A stretch of DNA of 64,000 bases. Source: Armatimonadota bacterium. GTDB taxonomy: Bacteria > Armatimonadota > Fimbriimonadia > Fimbriimonadales > Fimbriimonadaceae. Location of the stretch: positions 1 through 64,000 of the forward strand of contig JAFDWQ010000001.1 in the NCBI GenBank assembly GCA_018268395.1. Reading direction: 5' to 3'. The notes under the pieces were generated by a model. It saw only the letters and a program-made list of their open reading frames with translations, made no database searches and had not been told where the DNA came from. Positions 49,360 to 57,581 of this stretch are shown piece by piece; the first letter of the stretch is position 1, and each line of letters starts with the position of its first letter. Made by a program: the position numbers and the translations under genes.

Positions 49360-49482
49360 CCACTCTTCTCCCTTTGCCCTAGGAAGGCTTGTCCACTCTT
49401 CAGGGCCGGTTCTTTCTACGCCGTCAAAGGACGTTCCCGACCGCCCGTACCCCGTCGTGTGACCGGCTTTTCGGGAATTGGT

Positions 49483-49983
49483 TCACTCTCGGACGAACCC
49501 GATCCGGCCGTTGCGTTCCAGCACCGCCTCTTTGATCGCTTCGACGTCGTCCGTCTGTGCTTCGAGTCGCATGTCGGCCAACAAGTCCTCTTTGGTGACG
49601 GCGTGTTGTTCCATCGGCCCGAACTGAACGACCCCTTCCTTGATCAGGCTTTGCCGCGTCCCTTTGACGAGGCTACAGAACCACGGCGACCGATAAGACA
49701 GCCTTTCGATCGTCCGTTGGACCAGCACCATTACGGCGGCCGCCTCGAGGCACGAGACCAGGTTCGCCCCACCGTTGATCGCGCGGCTGAGAAGGGACCC
49801 GAGCACGACGGCCATGACGACGTCGACGGCAGACGCCTGCGCCATGAACCGCTTCTTGGCAAGTCGCACGAAGGCGATGGCCGCTACGAACACGATGAAC
49901 GTCCGGACCGAGACGAGCCCTGGGGACAGGTCGTCTCCAGGCGACCACAACAGCTTGGACAGAGACGTCTGGAAGTCGTCCAT
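49483..49983 (-). CDS. DUF421-family membrane protein (YetF-like)
   Basis: A 166-residue inner-membrane protein with the DUF421 pattern: an N-terminal pair of hydrophobic helices (SVRTFIVFVAAIAFVRLAKKR, VVMAVVLGSLLSRAI), then a short cytoplasmic domain with LIKEGVVQFGPMEQH and DLLADMRLEAQTDDVEAIKEAV. DUF421 proteins are conserved in many bacteria and linked to stress or spore physiology; their activity is unknown. It diverges from the SDR gene at 50055 with 71 bases between, where both promoters must lie. Confidence 0.85.
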   Translation of the reverse strand: MDDFQTSLSKLLWSPGDDLSPGLVSVRTFIVFVAAIAFVRLAKKRFMAQASAVDVVMAVVLGSLLSRAINGGANLVSCLEAAAVMVLVQRTIERLSYRSPWFCSLVKGTRQSLIKEGVVQFGPMEQHAVTKEDLLADMRLEAQTDDVEAIKEAVLERNGRIGFVRE

Positions 49984-50054
49984 GAGTCGCTAGACGCCGG
50001 GAATGCGGACGGTCTTCCGGGAGTCCTTTGGAGACATGGACCGTAGGAGGAACC

Positions 50055-50909
50055 GTGGCTGAAGCACGGTTGCGACCAGAGCAACAGCAAGAACCGCCGG
50101 GTCGACAAGACGCCATGGAGCCTCGGCCCGTCGAGATCTGGCCGGACTACCGCCCAGCAGGAAAGCTACTCGGTAAGGTCGCGGTCGTGACGGGAGGGGA
50201 CAGCGGCATCGGACGAAGCGTCGCGATCCACTTCGCCGCCGAAGGGGCCGACGTCGCGGTGCTCTTCCTCAACGAGCGCGATGACGCCGAAGAAACGAAG
50301 TCCAAAGTCGAATCCCAGGGCCGTCGGTGCCTGTTGTTCCAAGGTGACGCCGGCATCGAATCGTTCTGCCGCGAGGTCGTCGCCAGGGTCATCGAATCAT
50401 GGGGCCGGATCGACGTCATCGTCAATAACGCGGCCGAACAGCACCCTCAGGACTCGATCGCCGACATCACCCGCGACCAGCTCGAGCACACGTTCCGCAC
50501 GAACGTGTTCGCGGCCTTCTATCTTGTGAAAGCAGCCTTGCCTCACCTTCACGAAGGGGCGAGCATCATCAATACGAGCAGCGTCACGCACTACAAAGGG
50601 TCTGGCCACCTCCTCGATTACAGCGCGACGAAAGGCGCCTTGACCGCGTTCACGCGGTCACTCTCCGAGTCGCTCGTTGGAAAGAAGATCCGGGTCAACA
50701 GCGTCGCCCCTGGTCCGATCTGGACACCCCTGATCCCCTCGACGTTCACGCCGGAGGAGGTGGCGACGTTCGGAAGCGACGTGCCGATGGGAAGGGCAGG
50801 CGAACCTGCCGAAGTCGCACCGTGCTTCGTATTCCTCGCCAGCGACGACTCGAGCTACATCACGGGCCAGACCCTGCATCCGAACGGTGGCACCGTCGTC
50901 AACGCGTGA
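50055..50909 (+). CDS. SDR-family oxidoreductase (YhdF/YghA-like)
   Basis: A 284-residue short-chain dehydrogenase. It starts at GTG 50055, seven bases after a full AGGAGG, rather than at an earlier start without a ribosome-binding site. NAD(P) binding is GGDSGIGRSVA; NNAAEQ follows, then the active site with SSVTHYKG and YSATKGAL (Tyr-x3-Lys), and a C-terminal SYITGQTLHPNGG. The family is usually annotated as stress-associated glucose/ribitol-type dehydrogenase; the substrate is not clear here. It faces DUF421, a pairing that suggests a stress role but does not prove one. Confidence 0.88.
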   Translation: MAEARLRPEQQQEPPGRQDAMEPRPVEIWPDYRPAGKLLGKVAVVTGGDSGIGRSVAIHFAAEGADVAVLFLNERDDAEETKSKVESQGRRCLLFQGDAGIESFCREVVARVIESWGRIDVIVNNAAEQHPQDSIADITRDQLEHTFRTNVFAAFYLVKAALPHLHEGASIINTSSVTHYKGSGHLLDYSATKGALTAFTRSLSESLVGKKIRVNSVAPGPIWTPLIPSTFTPEEVATFGSDVPMGRAGEPAEVAPCFVFLASDDSSYITGQTLHPNGGTVVNA

Positions 50910-50931
50910 GCCGGCGTTCCGAGACGGCTGC

Positions 50932-52332
50932 TCAGCGAGGCGGGGTCTTGCCGGATTGCTGGGACGAAGGCTTTTCGTCGGTCTGTCGACTGATGACACT
51001 GGCTTCCGGCCCGAATCCATAGAGTTCCGGTCGAACGTACTTGCCCCGCTCGTGCACGTCCTTTTGGATCTCCACGGGTATCCCGTGCTTCTGGATCCAA
51101 AGGTCGTTGCGGACAGCCTTGACCTCCCACGACACCACGACCCTTGGCCTGCTCGTCCGGATCTGGAACCTATTGCCGACGACTTCCCGTGAGACTTTCG
51201 CCAAGACGAAGTCGTCGCCGGAATCGATCACCGTCAAGTTGTATTCCGGATCCCGGTTGATGCTGGCATAGTAGTCGGGAAGCCGGACCCAGGCGTATCC
51301 GTTCGCGTCGGTGGTCGCGCGGCCCTGGTAGATGTTCCTTGGTTCGGAACCCTCGGCGCAGTAGTGCCTGAGAAACTTGTTCGCGGGGTCGAGCGGATGG
51401 TCGATTTCAAAACTCTTCGTCCCCGTCGTTGTGAGGTTCCCGATCCCGTAGAAGGCATAGTCTGAAGGCGAGCCTCCCGCGACATATCCTACGATGGCCC
51501 GGTTGACGCCTGTGCCGTCTGCCTCCGCATGCAGGCCATAGGACTGGATCCCGGACGACGAGCTGCCTCGCGACTTGATCCCATATCGCGCGTTCACTCC
51601 ACCGCCGTAAGACGTCGTGTCAATCCCGACAGGGTTATCGCCGATTTCTGAGATTTTGAGCGCCGTGGAGGTCGACGGACTTCCGATAATGGCGACGTTT
51701 CCCTCCGAATTCACCGACACGGCGTCGTTCGAACCGATATGGAGCCTCCATTCTCCTGTCGCACCGTCCATGTACGTGTAACCGCTGATGGTGCCATTGT
51801 GCGAGTAACCGTAGAAAGGCTTGCCCGTCGCCGCCGTCCGGACGTACATGCCGTTAAAGCCTGTCGACGAGTTACCGATTCCGAAAATCTCTGCACTTGA
51901 AACCTGGGACGATCTTTGGACTCCGACAAATCCGCTGCTGAAGACCGTAGGCCCGGCGTTGAACGTGTTCGCCAGGTCTCTTCGCGCCACGTTGGTGCTG
52001 AGTCGGGCGTCGGGGACCGTGCCTGACGCGATGTCCGAGCCGCCGTGAACGTGCACCTTCGACGCAAAGGCGGTGCCGTCAAGGCCGTCCAAGAGGTCCG
52101 CATTGACCCCGAAGACTCCGGACCCGTCACCTCTGAACTGACCGGCGATGGCCGTTCCGGTGATGTGCGAATGCCCCGTCTGGGCCGTGCCCGGCGTCGT
52201 CGTCTGGATCCTCACGAACGCGGGGAGCGACGCTTGGACCTGGGCGAAGGCCGGGCCCGCTCCGGCTATGGCCCAGAACGACGCGGCGCCGAGGAAGCCG
52301 AACGCTATGGGCTTCAGGTTGGTCTTGTCCAT
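50932..52332 (-). CDS. Secreted repeat protein with a phage-tail/secreted-fibre-like C-terminus
   Basis: A 466-residue exported protein (signal peptide SFWAIAGAGPAFAQ). The first 250 residues are Gly/Ser-rich, like a tail-fibre or trimeric adhesin (GQFRGDGSGVFGVNADLLDG, ARLSTNVARRDLANTFNAG). The C-terminal 170 residues contain TGTKSFEIDHPLDPANKFLR, EPRNIYQGRATTDANGYA and VLAKVSREVVGNRFQIRT, a conserved module that I have seen at the end of many large surface or phage-like proteins. The very end is Lys/Ser-rich. It is not part of a phage cluster here. The gene has its own promoter region, facing the lpd gene. Confidence 0.7.
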   Translation of the reverse strand: MDKTNLKPIAFGFLGAASFWAIAGAGPAFAQVQASLPAFVRIQTTTPGTAQTGHSHITGTAIAGQFRGDGSGVFGVNADLLDGLDGTAFASKVHVHGGSDIASGTVPDARLSTNVARRDLANTFNAGPTVFSSGFVGVQRSSQVSSAEIFGIGNSSTGFNGMYVRTAATGKPFYGYSHNGTISGYTYMDGATGEWRLHIGSNDAVSVNSEGNVAIIGSPSTSTALKISEIGDNPVGIDTTSYGGGVNARYGIKSRGSSSSGIQSYGLHAEADGTGVNRAIVGYVAGGSPSDYAFYGIGNLTTTGTKSFEIDHPLDPANKFLRHYCAEGSEPRNIYQGRATTDANGYAWVRLPDYYASINRDPEYNLTVIDSGDDFVLAKVSREVVGNRFQIRTSRPRVVVSWEVKAVRNDLWIQKHGIPVEIQKDVHERGKYVRPELYGFGPEASVISRQTDEKPSSQQSGKTPPR

Positions 52333-52661
52333 TCTCTTCTCCGAGCCGCCACCGCGACCACCCTACACGTATATCACATACCCTTGGCGTCAAGTCGCAC
52401 GAGCTCGTGACGGTCGGCCCCAAAGATGGCGGCTCTCCCTCAGGACGTGACCCGGCCGACCTGCTCCCCAGTTCCCATCCGGCCGTCCACACCCTCGGTA
52501 GAATCCGGGCCGTGCGCGATCCCGCCAGGACCGCGACGGACTCCGCCCGATACGCCACTGGGACTTTCGTGGCCGGGCCTGCCGTCGCCCCGCCGAAAGG
52601 CCTTGAACGTCTCGTTAAGGAGATCAGCGGGATCGTGCAGACCAAGGAAGAAACCCAAGCC
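52333..52661. other. Non-coding region between the secreted repeat protein gene and lpd
   Basis: About 330 bases with no convincing gene. An AT-rich ACGTATATCACATAC near 52367-52381 could be a promoter for the minus-strand gene, and GGTAGAATCC at 52497-52506 a -10 for lpd. In-frame sequence upstream of the lpd ATG is open but does not resemble a dehydrogenase N-terminus. Confidence 0.4.
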
Positions 52662-54077
52662 ATGCCACAAGAGAACTTCGATGCGGACGTCGTCGTCGTC
52701 GGTGCCGGACCCGGCGGTTATGTCGCCGCGATCCGCGCCGCCAAACTGGGCGCCAAGGTCGTCTGCGTCGAGAAGGAGTTCTTGGGCGGGACGTGCTTGA
52801 ACTGGGGGTGCATTCCGAGCAAGGCCATGATCGCGGGCGTCCATGCGTTGCAGTCGGTCAAGCACGCGGCCGACTTCGGCGTCGTCGTCAACGGAGACGT
52901 CTCGCTCGACTTCGAGAAGTTTTCGGCCCGGCGCAACAAGATCGTCCAGACGCTCCGGGGCGGCGTCGGCGTCCTGTTCAAGAAGAACGGCGTCACCCAT
53001 GTCGAAGGCTTCGTCAAGTTCAAGAGCCCCAACGCGATCGAAGTCGAGAAGGACGGCAAGACGTCCACGCTGACGGCGAAGTCGTTCATCATCGCGAGCG
53101 GAAGCAAGATCATCGTCCCGCCGATCCCCGGCCTGCAGGGCGGCCGAGAAGACGGGATCTGGACGAGCGACGACGCGGTCACGGCCCCCTTTGTCCCGAA
53201 GAAGATGCTGATCATCGGCGGCGGTGTCATCGGCGTCGAGTTCGGCTACGTGTTCAACGGACTCGGGACGGACGTCACCATCGTCGAAATGCTGCCAAGG
53301 CTCATTCCGATGGCGGACGAAGACCTCGGAACCGAACTGGGCAAGCAGCTCGGCAAACAGGGCGTCAAGATCATGACGGGTTCGGCCGTCGAGAAGCTTG
53401 AAAAGACCAAGGCCGGTTGGAAAGTTTCGGTCAAGAGCGGGGGCGAAACGAAGGACGATACGTATGACGTGGTGCTCGTGGCGGTGGGGCGCCGGTCGTT
53501 CACGGACCAGATGGGACTCGAGGACATCGGCGTCAAACTCACCCGGAGCGGGATCGAGACCGACGAGACCCTCAAGACCAGCGTGCCGAACATTTATGCC
53601 ATCGGTGACGTGACGGGCCGGATCCAACTCGCTCACGTCGCGAGCTATGAAGGCCAGATCGCCGCGCACAACATCGTCAAAGGTGAGGACCGCAAGGCCG
53701 ACTACCGCGCCGTGCCGAACTGCATCTACACGGTGCCCGAAGTCGCAAGCGTCGGTCTGACCGAAGGCGAGGCCAAGAGCCAAGGCCACGACGTCATGGT
53801 CGGCAAGTTCCTGTTCCGGCCGCTCGGCAAGGCCATGGCGACGCTGGAACAAGAGGGTTTCGTCAAGGTCGTCAGCGAGAAGAAGTACGGCGAAGTGCTC
53901 GGCGTCCACGTAATCGGCGCGCATGCGACCGACCTCATCGCCCAGGCCGTCGTCGCGATCAAGTTGGAAGCGACGGTCGACGTCATGGTCGACACGATCC
54001 ATGCGCACCCGACGATGACCGAAGCGTTCCTTGAAGCCTACGAGGACACTCACGGCGTCGCCATCCATAAGGTGTAA
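52662..54077 (+). CDS. lpdA: Dihydrolipoyl dehydrogenase
   Basis: A 471-residue flavoprotein that reoxidises lipoamide in the 2-oxo acid dehydrogenase complexes. The FAD-binding VVVGAGPGGYVAAIRAA is followed by GGTCLNWGCIPSK (redox cysteines 45 and 50), an NAD-binding IIGGGVIGVEFGYVF, TDVTIVEMLPRL, YAIGDVTG and the dimer-interface HAHPTMTEAF with the catalytic His. The start ATG at 52662 is directly before the flavin motif. No E1 or E2 gene is near; the only neighbour on the strand is the FAD oxidoreductase, which follows immediately. Confidence 0.95.
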   Translation: MPQENFDADVVVVGAGPGGYVAAIRAAKLGAKVVCVEKEFLGGTCLNWGCIPSKAMIAGVHALQSVKHAADFGVVVNGDVSLDFEKFSARRNKIVQTLRGGVGVLFKKNGVTHVEGFVKFKSPNAIEVEKDGKTSTLTAKSFIIASGSKIIVPPIPGLQGGREDGIWTSDDAVTAPFVPKKMLIIGGGVIGVEFGYVFNGLGTDVTIVEMLPRLIPMADEDLGTELGKQLGKQGVKIMTGSAVEKLEKTKAGWKVSVKSGGETKDDTYDVVLVAVGRRSFTDQMGLEDIGVKLTRSGIETDETLKTSVPNIYAIGDVTGRIQLAHVASYEGQIAAHNIVKGEDRKADYRAVPNCIYTVPEVASVGLTEGEAKSQGHDVMVGKFLFRPLGKAMATLEQEGFVKVVSEKKYGEVLGVHVIGAHATDLIAQAVVAIKLEATVDVMVDTIHAHPTMTEAFLEAYEDTHGVAIHKV

Positions 54078-55310
54078 GTGAAGGTCGTCGTCGTCGGGGC
54101 AGGCGTGATCGGCCTGTGCACGGCTTGGTCGTTACGCCGCGACGGGCACGAGGTCACGGTCGTCGACCGCGGCCCTTTCGACGGTGACCGCGCGTCCCTC
54201 GGGAACGGGGGCATCGTCGTGCCGTCCCACTTCGTCCCCTTGGCGGCACCGGGAATGGTCGCGACGGGTCTGAAACTGATGACCCGCCGGGACGGCCCGT
54301 TCCGGATCAAGCCGTCCCTGGACGCCGGGCTCGCCAAGTGGTGCTGGCTCTTCACCCGGCACTGCACCGAGGACAACGTGTCCCAAGGAGCGCCGCTGCT
54401 CAGAGACCTCCACTTGGAGAGTCGCGGCTTGTTCGAATCCCTCGTCGAAGAGATCGGTGACGACTTCGGCTTTGAACGCAAAGGCCTCTTGATGACCTGC
54501 CTGACCGAACACGGTCTTGAAGAAGAGGTCGAAGTCGCCCACAGGGCCCGCGAACTAGGTCTCCAGGCAGACGTCCTCGACCGCGATCAAGTGCAGGCCA
54601 GGGTCGGGACGACGCGTGTCGAAGCCAAGGGCGCGGTCTATTTCGCCGACGACGCTCACATGGCCCCTCACGTCTTGGTCCGTCGTCTTCAAGAGACGCT
54701 CGAAGACCGCGGCGTGACGTTTCTCTGGAACGTCAAGGCGGGCGGCGTCTCGCCTGAAGGCGGGTTATCGACACCGGACGGACCGTTCGCCTACGACGCC
54801 CTGGTCGTCGCGGCCGGAACGTGGTCCGGCGTCTGGGCCAAGACGATCGGTCTCGACATGCCGCTTCAGCCCGGTAAGGGACTCAACGTCGGCCTTTCGG
54901 CGCCGCCCCGGCCGCTCGAAATGCCGCTTTTGTTGAAGGAGGCGCGGATCGCCGTCACTCCGATGTGCGGCGGCATCCGGTTCGGTGGCACGATGGAACT
55001 GGGCGAGTGGTCGCTCGAACCCGACACGGTGCGTGCGCAGGCCATGGTCAAGAACATCCCCGCCTATCTTCCCGACTTCCCCGAAGACCTCTTTGCGGAC
55101 GTGCCCGTCTGGACGGGCCTCCGGCCCTGTTCGCCTGACGGACTGCCGTACGTCGGACGGTCGCAGCGGGCGCAAAACGTCGTGTTCGCGACCGGTCACG
55201 GCATGATGGGTTTGAGCCTGGGCCCCGTGACCGGAGACATGGTCGCCCGAGAGATCGCGTCACCGGGATCGTGCCCGGCAGCCTTGTCCCCCGACCGTTT
55301 CGACGGCTAG
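54078..55310 (+). CDS. FAD-dependent oxidoreductase, D-amino acid dehydrogenase-like
   Basis: A 410-residue flavoprotein of the DAO/DadA superfamily. It opens with VVVVGAGVIGLCTAWSLRRDGH and VTVVDRGPF, has GNGGIVVPSHFVPLAAPG (family signature), and ends with GLRPCSPDGLPYVGRS and GHGMMGLSLGPVTGDMVA. Its start (GTG) directly abuts the lpd stop, so the two are translationally coupled. It would oxidise a D-amino acid or similar amine to the oxo acid and pass electrons to the membrane; the exact substrate is not known. Its stop shares CTAG with the tsaD gene on the other strand. Confidence 0.85.
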   Translation: MKVVVVGAGVIGLCTAWSLRRDGHEVTVVDRGPFDGDRASLGNGGIVVPSHFVPLAAPGMVATGLKLMTRRDGPFRIKPSLDAGLAKWCWLFTRHCTEDNVSQGAPLLRDLHLESRGLFESLVEEIGDDFGFERKGLLMTCLTEHGLEEEVEVAHRARELGLQADVLDRDQVQARVGTTRVEAKGAVYFADDAHMAPHVLVRRLQETLEDRGVTFLWNVKAGGVSPEGGLSTPDGPFAYDALVVAAGTWSGVWAKTIGLDMPLQPGKGLNVGLSAPPRPLEMPLLLKEARIAVTPMCGGIRFGGTMELGEWSLEPDTVRAQAMVKNIPAYLPDFPEDLFADVPVWTGLRPCSPDGLPYVGRSQRAQNVVFATGHGMMGLSLGPVTGDMVAREIASPGSCPAALSPDRFDG

Positions 55311-56305
55311 GGTAGCGGCGCGTTCGGAAGGCAGTCGAGGTCGATGTCGTCCGGCCCGTCCAGCATCAGTCGCACAGAGCCTGCGATCCCGATCATGGCG
55401 GCGTTGTCCGTGCACAGGTCCATCCGTGGCGCGAAGAACGGAACTCCGAGCCGCCCGCACTGCTCCGAAAGCCTCGAACGGAGGGCGACGTTCGCGGCGA
55501 CCCCACCGACCAGGCTCAACGCCTTGGCTCCGGTCTCTTCCATGGCGCCCAAGGCCTTTTTCGAGAGCGAGTCCACGATCGCGGCCTGGAGGCTGGCGGC
55601 GGCGTCCGCGACGTGGAGCCGGTCTCCCTCTTTCTCCACCAAACGGAGGACGGCCGTCTTCAGACCGCTGAAACTGAAATTGAGCGGGTCTTTCGAGAGT
55701 CCGCGAGGAAGCGGGTACCGCTTCGGGTCACCGTTCCGGGCGGCATCTTGGACGGCACGTCCACCGGGATACCCTAGACCCAACAGCCGGGCCCCTTTGT
55801 CGAACGCTTCTCCGGCCGCGTCGTCGATCGTCTGTCCTAACAGCTTGTAGCGACCGGGCGCGTCGACTCGGACGATCTCGGTATGCCCGCCGGAAACGAT
55901 CAAGGACAAGTGAGGAAACGGTACGCCGACGCCATCGGCCAGCACGCTCAGGACGTGGCCCTCCAAATGGTGGACACCGATCATCGGGACTCCCCATGCC
56001 ATCGAGAGCGCCTTGGCGGTCGAGACGCCGACGCTGAGGGCCCCTACGAGACCGGGCCGGTTGGTGACGGCGACGGCCCCGACCACACGTCCTGCCAACG
56101 CATCGATCACCACGGGCAAGACGGCTTCGACATGGGCCCGTGCTGCGGCTTCGGGCACGACACCTCCCCATTTCTGGTGCATCTCGATCTGGCTGGCGAC
56201 GACGTTGCTCAGCACGCTCGTCCCCTGGACGACCGCTGCCGCTGTCTCGTCGCAACTCGTTTCGATCGCCAGTATCGGCTCGGGGAAGGTGTCCAAGTCC
56301 GGCAT
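55307..56305 (-). CDS. tsaD: tRNA threonylcarbamoyladenosine transferase TsaD
   Basis: A 332-residue ASKHA-fold protein that, with TsaB and TsaE, makes the t6A37 modification of ANN-decoding tRNAs. Visible are ILAIETSCDETAAAV, the metal-binding VHHLEGH (112-117) and SGGHTE (138-143), AAGEAFDKGARLLGLGYPGG, and SLVGGVAANVALRSRL with FAPRMDLCTDNAAMIG near the end. Length is typical. It starts two bases after the rimI stop. tsaB is not in the cluster, which is unusual because tsaB and tsaD are often near rimI. Confidence 0.95.
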   Translation of the reverse strand: MPDLDTFPEPILAIETSCDETAAAVVQGTSVLSNVVASQIEMHQKWGGVVPEAAARAHVEAVLPVVIDALAGRVVGAVAVTNRPGLVGALSVGVSTAKALSMAWGVPMIGVHHLEGHVLSVLADGVGVPFPHLSLIVSGGHTEIVRVDAPGRYKLLGQTIDDAAGEAFDKGARLLGLGYPGGRAVQDAARNGDPKRYPLPRGLSKDPLNFSFSGLKTAVLRLVEKEGDRLHVADAAASLQAAIVDSLSKKALGAMEETGAKALSLVGGVAANVALRSRLSEQCGRLGVPFFAPRMDLCTDNAAMIGIAGSVRLMLDGPDDIDLDCLPNAPLP

Positions 56306-56307
56306 CG

Positions 56308-56760
56308 TCACTCCGGCATGTCGTGCAGCCACATGACGACCGCATCTTCGCGGTTGTCCGGGTAGTACCGCTTGCGGACGCCGGCGCGGACGTAGCCTAG
56401 CTCTTCATAGAGGTGTAGGGCGGCGGTGTTCCCTGCCCGGACTTCGAGGGTGGAGCAGACGGCACCCGCGTCCTTAGAACGGTCCAGAAGTTCCTCCATC
56501 AAGTGACGTCCAAGCCCCTGACGGCGTTTGTCCGGATGGACCGCGATGGTCGTCACGTGGGCCTCGTCGGCCAGGATCCACGCACCTGCGTAACCCGCGA
56601 CCTTCCCCTCGAGCACTGCGACGAGGAACACGCTTTGCACCTGGCCGAGTTCGTTCCGGAACGACTGTTCGGACCAGGGGGCCCCGTGCGAAGCCCGTTC
56701 GATCTCCATGATCTCGGAAAGGTGCGCCTCCTCGAGAGGGGCGAACCTGACGCCCCTCAT
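56308..56760 (-). CDS. rimI: Ribosomal-protein-S18-alanine N-acetyltransferase RimI-like
   Basis: A 150-residue GNAT protein acetylating N-terminal alanine, expected target ribosomal protein S18. It has GYAGAWILADEAHVTTIAVHP, RRQGLGRHLMEELL and EVRAGNTAALHLYEELGYVRAGVRKRYY, with the family tail NREDAVVMWLHD. It lies between livF and tsaD; rimI is classically next to tsaB or tsaD, which supports the call. The start overlaps the livF stop by four bases (ATGA). Confidence 0.9.
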   Translation of the reverse strand: MRGVRFAPLEEAHLSEIMEIERASHGAPWSEQSFRNELGQVQSVFLVAVLEGKVAGYAGAWILADEAHVTTIAVHPDKRRQGLGRHLMEELLDRSKDAGAVCSTLEVRAGNTAALHLYEELGYVRAGVRKRYYPDNREDAVVMWLHDMPE

Positions 56761-57458
56761 CCTCCCAGGTACGCCTCTTTCACCTTAGGATCGGTCAACA
56801 AGTCGCGGCCCGTTCCTTGGAGCACGATATGGCCCGTCTCCAAGACATAGGCGCGGTGCGCGATCTCGAGGGCCCGGTGCGCGTTCTGCTCGACCAGAAG
56901 GATCGTCACTCCGTCGCGGTTCAGCTCGCCGATGGTCTTGAAGATTTCGGTGACCAGGTTCGGTGCAAGCCCCATGCTCGGTTCGTCAAGGAGGAGGAGC
57001 CGGGGCCGGGACATCATCGCCCGACAGATCGCCAACATCTGTTGTTCGCCGCCTGACATCGTGCCCGCACTCTGCTTCAGACGCTCCCGCACGCGGGGGA
57101 ACTTGTCCATGACCTTTTCCATATCGGCCTGGACTTCGTTGTCCTTCCGTGTGAACGCCCCGAGCTGCAGGTTCTCCTGGACGGACATGTTGGTGAAGAT
57201 CTTGCGCCCTTCCGGCGACTGGCTGATCCCCATCCGGACGATCTTGTCCGGTGCGGCGTTGTCGATCTCCTGACCTTCGAACGTGATCGATCCGGTCCGG
57301 GGTCGGACCAGGCCCGAGATCGTCCGCAAGAGAGTGCTTTTGCCCGCCCCGTTCGAACCGATGATGGCGACGACCTCGCCTTGGTTCACGTCCAGACTGA
57401 CGTCGCAAAGGGCTTGGATGGCGCCGTAATAGACGTCAAGGCCGGAAATCTGAAGCAT
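56757..57458 (-). CDS. livF: Branched-chain amino acid ABC transporter ATPase LivF-like
   Basis: A 233-residue ABC ATPase. Walker A is GSNGAGKST (34-42), the signature is MSGGEQQML, Walker B is LLLLDEPSMG and a switch His lies in LLVEQNAHR. The features GISQSPEGRKIFTNMSVQENL and LAPNLVTEIFKTI are typical of LivF. No other gene of the transporter (livG, livH, livM, substrate-binding protein) is nearby, so it is separated from its usual operon and heads livF-rimI-tsaD instead. Its start is about 120 bases from the divergent adaptor gene. Confidence 0.9.
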   Translation of the reverse strand: MLQISGLDVYYGAIQALCDVSLDVNQGEVVAIIGSNGAGKSTLLRTISGLVRPRTGSITFEGQEIDNAAPDKIVRMGISQSPEGRKIFTNMSVQENLQLGAFTRKDNEVQADMEKVMDKFPRVRERLKQSAGTMSGGEQQMLAICRAMMSRPRLLLLDEPSMGLAPNLVTEIFKTIGELNRDGVTILLVEQNAHRALEIAHRAYVLETGHIVLQGTGRDLLTDPKVKEAYLGG

Positions 57459-57581
57459 GAAGGCTCATTTTAGCCCTAGCAGCGCCCTGTCCCAATGATC
57501 CTAAGCTCCGAAACCCGGGGTGTGGTTCGTAGGTACCTTATGGTGCCGCCGACTCCCGGTAGGCACGTTTGTGAGGGACCG

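Noticed and set aside
52440-54068. A minus-strand frame opposite lpdA
   Set aside because: Shadow frame; lpdA on the plus strand carries all the flavin, redox-active and NAD motifs.
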